Source: Ignavibacteria bacterium (GTDB lineage: Bacteria > Bacteroidota > Ignavibacteria > Kapaibacteriales > UBA4661). From it: DNA of 43,697 nucleotides. Positions 7,422-16,395 of this stretch are shown piece after piece. The stretch is from positions 1 to 43,697 of the forward strand of contig JACVZY010000057.1 of NCBI GenBank assembly GCA_014654705.1, in the 5' to 3' direction. The notes under the pieces are model-generated. The model was not told where the DNA came from. It saw only the letters and a program-made list of their open reading frames with translations, and made no database searches. Made by a program: the position numbers and the translations under genes. The stretch's first letter is position 1. Each line of letters starts with the position of its first letter.

Positions 7422-10010
7422 ATGCTGACTCGTACTCATCTAACCGAACCACAAGCTCCAACCGTAAATGCTACGCCATATTCGGCGGGCGAACGTGGTG
7501 CGACATCAAAACATCAGCAAGCACACCTTGCTGTGGGGCTTCTTCTCGTTACCACATTTTTACTTGTTTGGGCAACGTTCAGCCTTTCTGCTCAACAGAA
7601 TCCGGCGCAAGGGAATAATAAAACTCAAGGAAAAATCCGCGTCAGCGCTCAGGTGCTAGACAATGAGACACAAAAGCCTGTCAAAGGCGCAACGCTCTAC
7701 ATGAAGCACCTTGGCGATGGCTCCATTACAGGCGATATCTCCGATGCTGACGGCAATGTCAGCGTAGAAAATGCAAAGCCCGGTCGCTACTACGTCGCAG
7801 TGTCATACCTCAGCTTTGCCAAGCACAAAGATACTATCACCGTTGACCCCTCCGGGCAAGCAGTGAAACTTGGCACCATCCGCCTCGCTCCTGCTTCCAG
7901 TCGCATGAACGAAGTCTCCGTTACAGGTGAGCGTGAGGCAATGGAACTGAGCGTGGACAAAAAAGTATTCAACGTCAGCAAAAATATCGCCTCGGTAGGC
8001 GGCACCGCAACCGACGCGCTCAAGCAAGTGCCGACGGTAGATGTGGACGCAACCGGCAATATCAGTGTTCGCGGCAGCAGCAATTTGATTATCCAAATCA
8101 ACGGCAAGCAAACAGGCTTTGCCGGCACTGACCGCGCTGCGATTCTCGACCAAATTCCCGCGAATATGATCGAGAAAATTGAAGTCATTACCAACCCTTC
8201 TGCCCGCTATGATGCCGAAGGTATGGCAGGCATTATCAATATCGTTACCAAAACAAACATTGCTCAAAGCTGGAACGGTACGGCAACGATAGGTGCCGGA
8301 ACAAACGATAAATACAACGCCTCGCTTGACATGGGCTATCGTGATGGAGGCTTCAATGCGACACTCGGCTATGGCTTCCGCTCCAATCGGTTTTATTTTG
8401 ATGGTGGTCTTTTGCAAGAAACGATAAATGCTAACGGCGCGACCACAGGCATCTTTAACCAAGGACTTCATAATGTATGGGCAAATCAAGGACACTTTGT
8501 CAATCTGAATACCGACTACACGATTGAGGAAAAAATCACTCTCAGCGCAAACGCCCAACTGCGTACAAATGTCGGTGGCAACAGCGAACAAATTATGAAT
8601 GAGCAATTTGATGCAACCCGCACACCACTTGCTTTTATTGGACGCGACAACTACACGAAGCGTTCATGGCAGGGATATGATGTCGGTGCGGGCTACAAAC
8701 AAATTTTTACCGATAAACAGCACTATCTTGACGTTACCGGTCGTTATTCTGCCAACGAGCAGGCTTCGGACGGGCGCTTTGCAGAAAATGATTACAATTT
8801 TGACGGTTCGCTCAAAAACACGCCCGAGCGCATTACCAACAACCGCCTCAAAAACCAAATGAGCCTTACGACCGTACAAGCCGATTATGTGCAGCCAATT
8901 CAAGGCGGCAAAGTAGAAGGTGGATTGAAAGCGACGTACCGCACGATTATGAACGACCTCTACGCAGACAGCCTCGTGCGCCCGCCGGAATTTTTCGTTC
9001 CAAACCAAGGACTTATCAATACGTTCTCGTTTAATGAACTTGTGCTGGCGGGCTATGCCATTTATGCAACTAAGTGGGAGAACATCAACATTCAAGCGGG
9101 TTTGCGCTTGGAAAACACCGGAATCACCACGCTTCAAGTTGTTGGCAATGAGCAAAACGCCATGAACTACATGAATCTCTTCCCCAGCCTGCACCTCTCA
9201 CGCAAGTTCGACGGCGGCGATGAGCTTCAACTGAGCTATTCCAAACGCATCAATCGCCCGCAGTTCTGGGCTTTGAATCCGTTCCCGGAGTATTCCAACC
9301 CTACCTTTCTGCGCAAAGGCAATCCCGTACTGCAACCTGAACTTATTGATGCTGTCGAAGCGACCTACATGAAGCAGATTGAAGGACACACACTGACGGC
9401 AACCGCATACTTCCGCCAGACAAATAATCTCATCACGCCGCTCTTCAGTGTTGACGCAAACAACGTAACAACCATGCGCTTCACGAACCTGAGCGAAGCA
9501 CGGAATATGGGCGCAGAGTTCATTTATCGTGGTCAAATTTTCAAATGGTGGACAGCCACAGCAAACGTGAATCTCTTCTACAACACGCTTTCCGGCAGCA
9601 CCGAAGTCGGCGACATTAGTGTTGGCAACGTTACCTATACTGCTCGCCTCATGTCTTCCTTCAAAATGCCGTGGGAAGGCGGCGGATTGCAAGTAACGTA
9701 TAGCTACAACGGTCCCGCCTTGCTTGCACAAGGCGAACGCAAAGCGTTCCAAGACCTCACTGTCGGCTTCCGACAAGATTTCAGCAAAGAACTTTCGGTA
9801 ACGTTGAACGTGAGTGACGTTTTCAATACTCGTGAATTTTTTGTTCTTGTCAACACTGCAAACGTTGTCGGCAATGGCTACAATAAGCCGGAAACGCGCA
9901 TTGCTACGCTCAATGTAAGCTATCGCTTCGGCGGTATGCAGCAGGAGCAGCGCCGTCGTAATAACGGTGGTGATGATTCTATGCAGGGTGGTGGTGGCTT
10001 CGGAATGTAA
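7422..10010 (+). CDS. TonB-dependent outer-membrane receptor with carboxypeptidase-regulatory-like domain
   Basis: An 862-residue outer-membrane protein. A signal sequence (LAVGLLLVTTFLLVWATFSLSAQQ) sits after an unusually long polar N-terminus of about 36 residues. A carboxypeptidase-regulatory-like beta-sandwich follows (about 70-155, VLDNETQKPVKGATLYMK). The plug domain (about 180-285) includes ALKQVPTVDVDATGNISVRG and the IEVITNPSARYDAEGMAGIINIVT motif. The rest is a large beta-barrel of the outer-membrane beta-barrel type 3 kind, with a Gly/Gln-rich tail ending GGGGFGM. The substrate cannot be read from sequence. Upstream lie the triple operator-like repeats, and a strong terminator lies 64 bp downstream, so it is probably a single-gene unit. 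Confidence 0.92.
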   Translation: MLTRTHLTEPQAPTVNATPYSAGERGATSKHQQAHLAVGLLLVTTFLLVWATFSLSAQQNPAQGNNKTQGKIRVSAQVLDNETQKPVKGATLYMKHLGDGSITGDISDADGNVSVENAKPGRYYVAVSYLSFAKHKDTITVDPSGQAVKLGTIRLAPASSRMNEVSVTGEREAMELSVDKKVFNVSKNIASVGGTATDALKQVPTVDVDATGNISVRGSSNLIIQINGKQTGFAGTDRAAILDQIPANMIEKIEVITNPSARYDAEGMAGIINIVTKTNIAQSWNGTATIGAGTNDKYNASLDMGYRDGGFNATLGYGFRSNRFYFDGGLLQETINANGATTGIFNQGLHNVWANQGHFVNLNTDYTIEEKITLSANAQLRTNVGGNSEQIMNEQFDATRTPLAFIGRDNYTKRSWQGYDVGAGYKQIFTDKQHYLDVTGRYSANEQASDGRFAENDYNFDGSLKNTPERITNNRLKNQMSLTTVQADYVQPIQGGKVEGGLKATYRTIMNDLYADSLVRPPEFFVPNQGLINTFSFNELVLAGYAIYATKWENINIQAGLRLENTGITTLQVVGNEQNAMNYMNLFPSLHLSRKFDGGDELQLSYSKRINRPQFWALNPFPEYSNPTFLRKGNPVLQPELIDAVEATYMKQIEGHTLTATAYFRQTNNLITPLFSVDANNVTTMRFTNLSEARNMGAEFIYRGQIFKWWTATANVNLFYNTLSGSTEVGDISVGNVTYTARLMSSFKMPWEGGGLQVTYSYNGPALLAQGERKAFQDLTVGFRQDFSKELSVTLNVSDVFNTREFFVLVNTANVVGNGYNKPETRIATLNVSYRFGGMQQEQRRRNNGGDDSMQGGGGFGM

Positions 10011-10073
10011 ATAGTCTCCCCTCGCATACGCTATTCGCTTTTTTTACAAGACATTCTCTCTCATAACGCAAGT

Positions 10074-10115
10074 AAAAATGCCGCCGGCAGAGCAATTTGC
10101 CCAAGCGGCATTTTT
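10074..10115 (+). terminator. Intrinsic terminator after the TonB receptor
   Basis: An 11-bp perfect stem (AAAAATGCCGC at 10074-10084 pairing with GCGGCATTTTT at 10105-10115) has a T-run built into the 3' arm. The A-run in the 5' arm would also let it work on the minus strand. It lies 64 bp after the receptor stop codon. Confidence 0.8.
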
Positions 10116-10273
10116 ATTGAAATCGTATGTAGATTGCAGTTCACCCCAAAAACACGTCGTTTCGCCCCAAAAATCTTGCTTCTCTCCTTCACAAAAGCGA
10201 CATTTGTATCACACTTTGTGACGCACGGCATTGTAGCTGTGATTTGTTCTCACGTATTGGAGGAGTCTGTACT

Positions 10274-10489
10274 ATGGATGATTCCCAACGGATGGTCTTA
10301 CGACAATGGCATAGTGGTATCACGCTTGTTTTAGTGGTAATTGCTTCGGTTATTGCCCTTCCCCATTGGGGTTCCTCTCCGCTATTCGACCAACTAGCGC
10401 CCACACAACCCTCACCAAATCTTGAAATGACGGACAACACACCGCCATTGACGGTGGGGGTTTTGGGTGGGACAAACCTAAAGCCTTGA
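10274..10489 (+). CDS. Small single-pass membrane protein (hypothetical)
   Basis: A 71-residue ORF not recognised as any family. Its ATG at 10274 is preceded by GGAGGAG (10259-10265) with an 8-nt spacer, one of the best ribosome binding sites in the window; this is the main argument that it is translated. Residues 16-30 (ITLVLVVIASVIALP) form one hydrophobic helix, and the rest is Pro/Thr-rich and low in complexity. It lies alone between the receptor terminator and the convergent mannosyltransferase gene. No homology is claimed, and it could still be a chance ORF. Confidence 0.4.
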   Translation: MDDSQRMVLRQWHSGITLVLVVIASVIALPHWGSSPLFDQLAPTQPSPNLEMTDNTPPLTVGVLGGTNLKP

Positions 10490-10541
10490 TGCCAACGATA
10501 TTTTCTACGACAAGTGCCGCAAATTGACAACAATCCAACAA

Positions 10542-11252
10542 TTATGCCCCAAAAATCGAAAGCAGCCTCAGCTTCCACACCAGCCATGCGGCTTCCCAAA
10601 TGATATTCTTGCTCATCTTTGATACTCCGCTTCGTCTATCCACAAAAATAATCGGTATCTCCAGCATCCGTGCACCGCGCTTCCAGAGTTTGAAGTTCAT
10701 TTCAATTTGAAACGCATACCCGTTGGAGCGAATTTTGGTCAAATCTACACCGCGCAGAATATCGGTGCGGAAGCATTTGAAGCCACCCGTCGCGTCATAA
10801 ATGGGCATTCGCGTAATGAGGCGTGTGTAGAGATTGGCAAACCAACTGAGCAGTAAGCGCTGCATGGGCCAGTTCACGACGTTCACGCCCGTGCTGTACC
10901 GTGAGCCTATCACCACATCGGCGCTTTCGATTGCCCGCAAAAAATTAGGAATCTCCTTCGGATCGTGCGAAAAGTCGGCATCCATTTCAAAAACGACATC
11001 GTAACCGCGCTCAATTGCCCAGAGAAAGCCCGCACAGTACGCCGTACCCAGCCCCAACTTACCGGAACGCTCCAGCAAGTGTACCCGCGTGTCTTCCAGT
11101 TGCATATCGCGCACGATACCGCCTGTGCCATCGGGTGAATTATCGTCCACCACCAAAATATCCAGCCCGCCGTACACGTCGAAAATTTCACCCGCAATAG
11201 CGCGAATGTTATCGCTTTCGTTATATGTAGGAATAATAATAAGAATCTTCAT
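10542..11252 (-). CDS. Polyprenol monophosphomannose synthase-like GT2 glycosyltransferase
   Basis: A 236-residue GT2 enzyme closely resembling dolichol/polyprenol-phosphate mannose synthases. Visible motifs are IIPTYNESDNI, VVDDNSPDGT, the metal-binding DAD at 91-93 (FEMDADFSHDP), the acceptor loop VIGSRYSTG, and GGFKCFR followed by GYAFQIEM. It has no C-terminal membrane domain, so it is the soluble, membrane-associated form. The expected reaction transfers mannose or another hexose from a nucleotide sugar to polyprenyl phosphate on the cytoplasmic face. It begins 12 bp after the glycosylphosphotransferase gene on the same strand, which suggests a shared role in exopolysaccharide or lipid-linked glycan synthesis. 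Donor-sugar specificity is inferred from the family only. Confidence 0.88.
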   Translation of the reverse strand: MKILIIIPTYNESDNIRAIAGEIFDVYGGLDILVVDDNSPDGTGGIVRDMQLEDTRVHLLERSGKLGLGTAYCAGFLWAIERGYDVVFEMDADFSHDPKEIPNFLRAIESADVVIGSRYSTGVNVVNWPMQRLLLSWFANLYTRLITRMPIYDATGGFKCFRTDILRGVDLTKIRSNGYAFQIEMNFKLWKRGARMLEIPIIFVDRRSGVSKMSKNIIWEAAWLVWKLRLLSIFGA

Positions 11253-11264
11253 AGTGTCAAGGTT

Positions 11265-12815
11265 TTATGCCTGCCCGTGTCCCTTTAGGACTTTGACGGC
11301 TGTGCGAATAATAATTTCAAGATCAAGTCGAAATGAAATATTTTCGATGTAGTAAAAATCATGTGCAAGACGACCACGGATTTCATCAATGCTATCTCCG
11401 TAGTTATGAACATTTATCTGCCACCACCCTGTCAAGCCCGGACGAACCTTGTGGCGGCGGGGGTAGTAAGGAATTGCCTCCGTAAATTTTTCGACGAGTT
11501 TAGGCACTTCGGGGCGGGGTCCAACGATGCTCATATCGCCTTTGAGGATGTTCCAGAGTTGCGGAATTTCGTCCAGATGCGTTTTTCGGATGAAGCGCCC
11601 GAAACTCGTTACGCGAGCATCGTTGACCTGAGTGAAACCTGTGGTTTTGTCGGAGCCGTTGTACATGGAGCGAAATTTCCAGATACGAAACGGCACGCCA
11701 TAGCGCCCGATACGGATTTGTGAGTAAAATGCACCGCCGGGCGTTTCCAAGCGCACAATAAGGGCAATAAGCGCCCACAAAGGTAAGCCCAGCACCAGCC
11801 CTATCAAACTCAGCACAATGTCTGTCAGGCGCTTGATGACGCGCTGCCACGGGGTCATAATCTCCGCGCTGACTTCGATAAGAGCGATGCCGTAGATGTG
11901 CTGTGCACGGGTCTGCCCCGAAAAAATTTCGTACAGATCGGGCACAATTTTCATGGTAACGTCGTGTTCCTCGCAGACATTTGCCATACGCAGCAGTTCC
12001 TCATGGTCGGGTGTGGCGGTCGAGACAAGAAGCGCATTGGGTTTTAACGACGGGAGCAGTGTGGAAATATCGTTGAATAGTCCCAGGAGCGGGAGATGTT
12101 CGTTGTGAGCGGTGGGAAGTGTCTGCGAGCGCCATTTTTCCGCCTCATCAGCACCGCTCATTACCACGCCAACGGGCTGAAAACCAAATGCCGGCGCTTG
12201 CCGTACCGATGCAAGCAGAGTACGGACATTTTCCGCGCTGCCGACGAGTAGGGCAGGAAAGCTGATGATACCACGCGTTCTGAGCGTGCGCTGCACCGAA
12301 CGCGCCACAATACGCCCCAAGCTAATACTACCGCAAAATGCAATCCAGTACAGAAGTATGAGCAACCGTGAGTTCTGTGCACTACTGAGGTCATCCAGAA
12401 AAATTACCACACCCAAAATGCAGCACCCGACAAAGGTAATACGGACAACGGTGAAAAATTCGTCAAATGGCGAACGTACATACCAATCTTCATACAGCCC
12501 CGCAAACCAGAACAGAAGCGCCCAGTAGATAAAGAGCGCCACTACAATGCCAATCATTGCGGCGATGCGCTCGTCCGAAACAAAGGGCTGGGTAAATGCT
12601 TCGGTGCTTGTGGTAAAAAGCCCGCTCAAAAAACGCAGCGCATAATACACCGCAAAACTCACCGCAAAAGCAAGCACATCGAATAAAAACTGATACCACC
12701 TGGGAGAGCGAGGCACGTGCAGGCGATCCGGCAAGCGCCCGACCGACTCAGCGCCGGAGGCAGGCTGCGGCGCTTGGAAAGGCGAGGATGTGAATGATTG
12801 CGAAAAAGTCGTCAT
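11265..12815 (-). CDS. Polyprenyl glycosylphosphotransferase (WbaP/WcaJ type)
   Basis: A 516-residue membrane enzyme that starts lipid-linked glycan assembly by moving a sugar-1-phosphate onto undecaprenyl phosphate. The N-terminal half has about four transmembrane helices and a CoA-binding-like region. A fifth helix (about 325-345) precedes the bacterial sugar transferase domain, which shows [49 protein letters not shown] and the terminal [11 protein letters not shown]. The frame continues to a GTG at 12860, but that codon falls inside the terminal repeat of the palindromic element at 12842-13007, so I prefer the ATG at 12815. The mannose synthase-like gene follows by 12 bp. Confidence 0.9.
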   Translation of the reverse strand: MTTFSQSFTSSPFQAPQPASGAESVGRLPDRLHVPRSPRWYQFLFDVLAFAVSFAVYYALRFLSGLFTTSTEAFTQPFVSDERIAAMIGIVVALFIYWALLFWFAGLYEDWYVRSPFDEFFTVVRITFVGCCILGVVIFLDDLSSAQNSRLLILLYWIAFCGSISLGRIVARSVQRTLRTRGIISFPALLVGSAENVRTLLASVRQAPAFGFQPVGVVMSGADEAEKWRSQTLPTAHNEHLPLLGLFNDISTLLPSLKPNALLVSTATPDHEELLRMANVCEEHDVTMKIVPDLYEIFSGQTRAQHIYGIALIEVSAEIMTPWQRVIKRLTDIVLSLIGLVLGLPLWALIALIVRLETPGGAFYSQIRIGRYGVPFRIWKFRSMYNGSDKTTGFTQVNDARVTSFGRFIRKTHLDEIPQLWNILKGDMSIVGPRPEVPKLVEKFTEAIPYYPRRHKVRPGLTGWWQINVHNYGDSIDEIRGRLAHDFYYIENISFRLDLEIIIRTAVKVLKGHGQA

Positions 12816-12841
12816 TATGGCTTGAAGTGCAGACAGATTGT

Positions 12842-13007
12842 ATGCGAAATCTTGGTACACGACAAAATTTCACAAACAGTTTGAATACTGGCTTCAGTGG
12901 CACAGACATTCTTGTCTGTGTAGTCCTTGAAAGCCTTATCAAACCTCACAGACAAGAATGTCTGTGCCACTAAGAAAAGATTTTTGTCGTGTACTATGAT
13001 GCGAAAT
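12842..13007. mobile_element. MITE-like palindromic element with 9-bp terminal direct repeats
   Basis: A 148-bp non-coding element (12851-12998) is bounded by the 9-bp direct repeat ATGCGAAAT at 12842-12850 and 12999-13007, like a target-site duplication. Its ends are imperfect inverted repeats (16 of 20 positions match), with an exact 13-bp core GTACACGACAAAA at 12855-12867 and its complement at 12982-12994. Inside lies a perfect 25-bp inverted repeat (12896-12920 and 12947-12971). Each arm itself contains an 8-bp hairpin (CACAGACA/TGTCTGTG). There is no room for a transposase, so it would be non-autonomous. It ends 27 bp from the chosen start of the glycosylphosphotransferase gene. Confidence 0.6.
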
Positions 13008-13031
13008 ATAATTTTCAAGTCTTTCGTCAGG

Positions 13032-13138
13032 GAACGCGGACAGCGCGGATTGAGAAGGTAAAGAGAGATTTGTTTCTGACTTCAATCTTTTTTTTCAAAA
13101 ATCTGCGAGTCTCCGCCAAAACCGCGCTGTCCGCGTTC
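13032..13138. repeat. Palindromic intergenic repeat
   Basis: A perfect 17-bp inverted repeat, GAACGCGGACAGCGCGG at 13032-13048 and its complement at 13122-13138, encloses a 73-bp spacer that contains a T-run. The GC-rich arms contrast with the local A/T-rich sequence. It begins 24 bp after the MITE-like element and may be a second, independent repeat family member. No protein is encoded. Confidence 0.55.
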
Positions 13139-13261
13139 AACCTACGCTGTAACCCAACCAGATACGGCGAAGTTATTGAAAGCTAGAAAAAAACAGCATA
13201 CAAATATAGAACTCTCAGAGAAACCGTACAACCACCAACACAAACCTTTCGCGTTTTCCGG

Positions 13262-13292
13262 TTTGTAAGGCAAAAATATCTTGGTATGTTTG
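13262..13292 (+). promoter_or_regulatory. Bacteroidota-type promoter of the POT transporter
   Basis: TTTG at 13262-13265, a 19-nt spacer, and TATGTTTG at 13285-13292 match the Bacteroidota primary sigma consensus TTTG-N19-TAnnTTTG at every defined position. Transcription should begin a few bases after 13292. That excludes the in-frame ATG at 13286, which lies in the -7 element, and supports the ATG at 13331 as the true start. Confidence 0.7.
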
Positions 13293-13330
13293 TGCTGCGT
13301 AGCACTACTTTTTTTACACAACCACGCATC

Positions 13331-14710
13331 ATGGCGACTTCTCTCAGCAGCGACAATCAGGGTATCGGCGGTCAGCCGCGCGGACTGACGACACTTTTTT
13401 TTACGGAGTTATGGGAACGCTTCAGCTATTATGGGATGCGAGCAATTCTGATTTTATACATCGTTGCGCCCGCAAGTGATGGGGGATTGGGACTCAGCAC
13501 CAAAAGCGCCGCGGCTATCTACGGGACGTACACAATGTGGGTCTATTTGCTGGCGCTACCGGGAGGATTCATTGCCGATAGATGGCTGGGCGCAAGGCGA
13601 GCCGTGATTTTGGGAGGTGTTATCATTGCTGCTGGGCATTGTACGATTGCACTTGTCGCGGTATTCACGCGCACGGAACTTTTTTTTGCGGGTTTGGCAT
13701 TCATAACGCTTGGCACGGGATTGCTCAAGCCAAGCATTAGTGCGATGGTCGGTGAATTGTACAGCGAAGGGGACGAGCGACGCGATGCAGGCTTCTCACT
13801 GTTCTTTATGGGCATTAATATTGGAGCCGCATTTGCGCCGATTGTCTGTGGCTTTTTGGCACAGCATCCCGTATTTAAGGATGTTCTCACGAGTTTTGGC
13901 TTGAATCCCGCCCATTCGTGGCATTGGGGCTTTGGTGCAGCGGGGGTGGGTATGTTAGTAGGACTGGCGCAGTTTCTCGCGGCTCAAGACCGCTTTCGCA
14001 ATATCGGTGAATGCAAGACAGTAGTGCCCGCCATGCCACAGCAAAACCTTTTTCAGCCACTTCCGCCGGAGCAATGGCAGCGCGTGGGTGTGATAATGAT
14101 TCTGTTTGTCTTTACGGTCATGTTTGGTATTGTCTCCGAGCAAGCCGGCTCAAGCATGAATCTCTTCGCTGACCGCCTGACACGCACCAGTATCTTCGGT
14201 TGGGAATTCCCGTCCAGTTGGTTTCAGTCGGTCATTCCCATTTATGTTATTCTTCTTGCGCCCCTGCTCTCGCGCCTGTGGATGCGACTTGGAGACCGCC
14301 AACCTTCCAGTCCGGCGAAGTTTGCCCTGAGTCTGCTGTTTGTGGGTTTGGCTTTCGGCGTGATGATAGCGGCATCACTGGCATCACGGCACGGTGAAGT
14401 TAGCCCGTTGTGGCTCTTGACGGCATTTTTTCTGCAAGAAATCGGTGCGGTGTTGCTGAATCCTACGGGACTGAGCGTCGTAACGAAACTTGCTCCGGCG
14501 CATTTAGTGGGAATAATGATGGGCGTGTGGTTTCTGGCAAGCGCGGTGGCAAGCCGTATTGCGGGTCATCTTGCGGGCTTTTTTGATGAAACAAACACCG
14601 ATTTTCTAGCACAGTATTTCGGCGTTTTGTCGGGTGTGATGCTGCTTACGGCACTCGTGCTGGCGCTGCTTACGCCGATGATACGACGAATGATGGGCGG
14701 AGTGCGGTGA
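13331..14710 (+). CDS. POT/PTR2 family proton-coupled oligopeptide transporter
   Basis: A 459-residue multi-pass inner-membrane transporter of the proton-dependent oligopeptide family (DtpA/YdgR-like). The first helix carries the ExxERFxYYG signature (ELWERFSYYGMRA), where the glutamate and arginine bind protons and substrate. PGGFIADRWLGARRAVILGG is the second family motif. About 12-14 hydrophobic helices can be counted. The family imports di- and tripeptides with protons. The start at 13331 is set by the upstream promoter and by the family start (RGLTTLFFTELWERF). It is convergent with the lipoprotein gene downstream (23 bp gap) and has no operon partner. Confidence 0.93.
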   Translation: MATSLSSDNQGIGGQPRGLTTLFFTELWERFSYYGMRAILILYIVAPASDGGLGLSTKSAAAIYGTYTMWVYLLALPGGFIADRWLGARRAVILGGVIIAAGHCTIALVAVFTRTELFFAGLAFITLGTGLLKPSISAMVGELYSEGDERRDAGFSLFFMGINIGAAFAPIVCGFLAQHPVFKDVLTSFGLNPAHSWHWGFGAAGVGMLVGLAQFLAAQDRFRNIGECKTVVPAMPQQNLFQPLPPEQWQRVGVIMILFVFTVMFGIVSEQAGSSMNLFADRLTRTSIFGWEFPSSWFQSVIPIYVILLAPLLSRLWMRLGDRQPSSPAKFALSLLFVGLAFGVMIAASLASRHGEVSPLWLLTAFFLQEIGAVLLNPTGLSVVTKLAPAHLVGIMMGVWFLASAVASRIAGHLAGFFDETNTDFLAQYFGVLSGVMLLTALVLALLTPMIRRMMGGVR

Positions 14711-14733
14711 GAGAAGAAGAGACTTAGAGGGGT

Positions 14734-15261
14734 TTACTTCGACTTTTTGTAAAGAGCCTTACTTGATTGGTTGTAGAAAAAACTTAGCCCTTTATGACGA
14801 GCAAAAAATGCCTTCAAGTCAGCGGAACTACTAAATTTTTCGGTAATATTTTCTGTTACTTCCAAGAGGCGAAATTCATCGTGCGCTATCATATCGAGTT
14901 TGGAAAAGTAGAAGGTATCGCCGGAACGCATATTGACAAAGGTTGTGCCGTCAATAATCGTGAAATGCGCAACGTATTCATGGCTCTTTTTGTAGGAACC
15001 GCGCTTTTTTCCTGCTTCCCACTCGTGCTCCTGAATGAGATAATGCGTATCATCTGCTTTGCTAAAGGTGTAGTACGAAGGGTGTTCGGGAATAAATTCT
15101 TCCTGCTTGACCCATTTCCCGAAGAGCGTAGCATCAAGCGGCAATGAGGCAGAATCCAGAGGATATTCCGACTGATACGGACACGCCGTAATCAGAACCA
15201 GCGCCAGCATTGCAAGAGAGAATAAAACGATACGCGCCAGAAGGCGTTGCGGGGAAAACAT
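14734..15261 (-). CDS. Putative lipoprotein of unknown function
   Basis: A 175-residue protein. Starting at the ATG at 15261 gives a typical lipoprotein signal peptide (RLLARIVLFSLAMLALVLITAC), with the lipidated Cys in the LITAC lipobox. The mature part begins CPYQSEYPLDS, then LPLDATLFGKWVKQEE, and continues as a mostly beta-predicted domain with alternating charged and aromatic residues. I do not recognise the family; small Bacteroidota lipoproteins with an LxGKW motif after the lipid anchor look similar. The frame is open 37 codons further upstream, but that part overlaps the site-2 protease gene and precedes the signal peptide. It follows that gene by 49 bp on the same strand. Confidence 0.7.
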   Translation of the reverse strand: MFSPQRLLARIVLFSLAMLALVLITACPYQSEYPLDSASLPLDATLFGKWVKQEEFIPEHPSYYTFSKADDTHYLIQEHEWEAGKKRGSYKKSHEYVAHFTIIDGTTFVNMRSGDTFYFSKLDMIAHDEFRLLEVTENITEKFSSSADLKAFFARHKGLSFFYNQSSKALYKKSK

Positions 15262-15310
15262 AACACTAGCCCAAAAAGAAAAGAAAACTACTGTAAATTT
15301 GTACTCACGC

Positions 15311-15982
15311 CTATGACAACCACATCTGCGCAATATCCATATACAGTGAGTACACACCGCCGATAATGGCACCGAGCAGTCCTCGCAAGGGCGTGAAATT
15401 TAGCAGCAGCAAAAGAATAATCATGCCATAGAGTCCCATAGAACGATACTTGTCTGCTAAGTCGTCCGGAAGGCTGTTGGCAAGAACATGGGAGCCGTCA
15501 AGCGGCGGAATCGGAATCATATTGAAAACCGCGAGGGCAATGTTGATGATAAGTCCATACTTTGCAAAGCGCTGGACTAGCTCACCGACTGTACCGGGAG
15601 TCGTATCAATATAACCGCCATAAATAACGAGCATCAGTCCAAAAAACACAAATGAGAGCACGATATTCGAGGCAGGACCGGCAAGGGCAATAATGGTGTC
15701 GTCGCGGCGGACATTACGGAGATTACGCCAGTCCACCGGCACAGGTTTTGCCCAACCAATCATAGCCACACCGCCCGTGAATGCTGATAAAATGGGCATG
15801 ACAATCGTACCGAGGAAGTCAATATGCGGAATGGGATTGATGGTAACACGCCCAAGAAGTTTGGCAGTGGGGTCGCCAAGGCGGTCTGCTGCTATTGCGT
15901 GCGCTGCTTCGTGAACCGAAAGCGAGAGCAGGAAAATGGGCATGGTGACCAAAAGATTTTGAATAATTCCTTGAAAATCCAT
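15311..15982 (-). CDS. Site-2 protease family (M50B) intramembrane zinc metalloprotease
   Basis: A 223-residue membrane protein of the compact M50B group. HEAAH at residues 24-28 in the first helix is the zinc and catalytic motif. The third zinc ligand lies in NMIPIPPLDGSH, the usual N-PxPPLDG motif. LGRVTINPIPHIDFLGTIVMP and ALAGPASNIVLSF are also family hallmarks. Six or so hydrophobic segments are visible and there is no PDZ domain. The minimal form is widespread and its substrates are usually unknown; anti-sigma factor cleavage is known only for larger relatives. It lies 26 bp after the small helical gene, in line with dnaJ. Confidence 0.9.
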   Translation of the reverse strand: MDFQGIIQNLLVTMPIFLLSLSVHEAAHAIAADRLGDPTAKLLGRVTINPIPHIDFLGTIVMPILSAFTGGVAMIGWAKPVPVDWRNLRNVRRDDTIIALAGPASNIVLSFVFFGLMLVIYGGYIDTTPGTVGELVQRFAKYGLIINIALAVFNMIPIPPLDGSHVLANSLPDDLADKYRSMGLYGMIILLLLLNFTPLRGLLGAIIGGVYSLYMDIAQMWLS

Positions 15983-16008
15983 GATAGAGTGCGGAGTGTG
16001 GCTTCGGT

Positions 16009-16275
16009 CTATTGAAGCCGATTTTGCAATTTGAGAATATTCGTAACGTTGCTTTGAAGTGTTTCCAGCATATCAGCCTCGTCATCAAGAGCAAGGCGGT
16101 TGTCAATGAGAATATTGAGCAACCGAGCGCCCGTAATGTTGTAAAAAATCGCCGTGTTGTATTCGCGCTTATCAAGCGCTTTTTTGAGTTCAAGTAGTGC
16201 AGCATGGAGCATTTCTTGGATATTGCGCCGTTCCAAGAGTTCACGCGCAGAAAATTCTTCGAGACGCTTACTCAT
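16009..16275 (-). CDS. Small alpha-helical protein of unknown function
   Basis: An 88-residue protein, not recognised. From MSKRLEEFSARELLERRNIQEML onward it is almost entirely helical, with heptad-like Leu spacing (LLELKKALDKREYNTAIFYNITGARLLNILID), so a small helical bundle or coiled-coil dimer is likely. The ATG at 16275 is preferred over one 18 codons earlier, because the extra residues (RSHFCSRPLSLGKNF) are not helical. No ribosome site is obvious at either. It sits 26 bp before the site-2 protease gene and 120 bp after dnaJ, all on the minus strand. Confidence 0.6.
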   Translation of the reverse strand: MSKRLEEFSARELLERRNIQEMLHAALLELKKALDKREYNTAIFYNITGARLLNILIDNRLALDDEADMLETLQSNVTNILKLQNRLQ

Positions 16276-16395
16276 AGTAGGAAAGTTTTTGCCGAGAGAG
16301 AGAGGACGTGAACAAAAATGCGACCGCAAATCGCTGGAATAAGGCTGCTGCTATTTAATGGCTTCATTGGGGGAGAGTATTGCTTGGTGCGGAGT

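Noticed and set aside
7803-8606. A 267-codon minus-strand ORF opposite the TonB receptor gene
   Set aside because: It lies wholly antisense to a strongly supported gene, has no recognisable domain, and its composition is that expected from the complement of the receptor codons. Similar shadows at 8664-9776 were rejected for the same reason.
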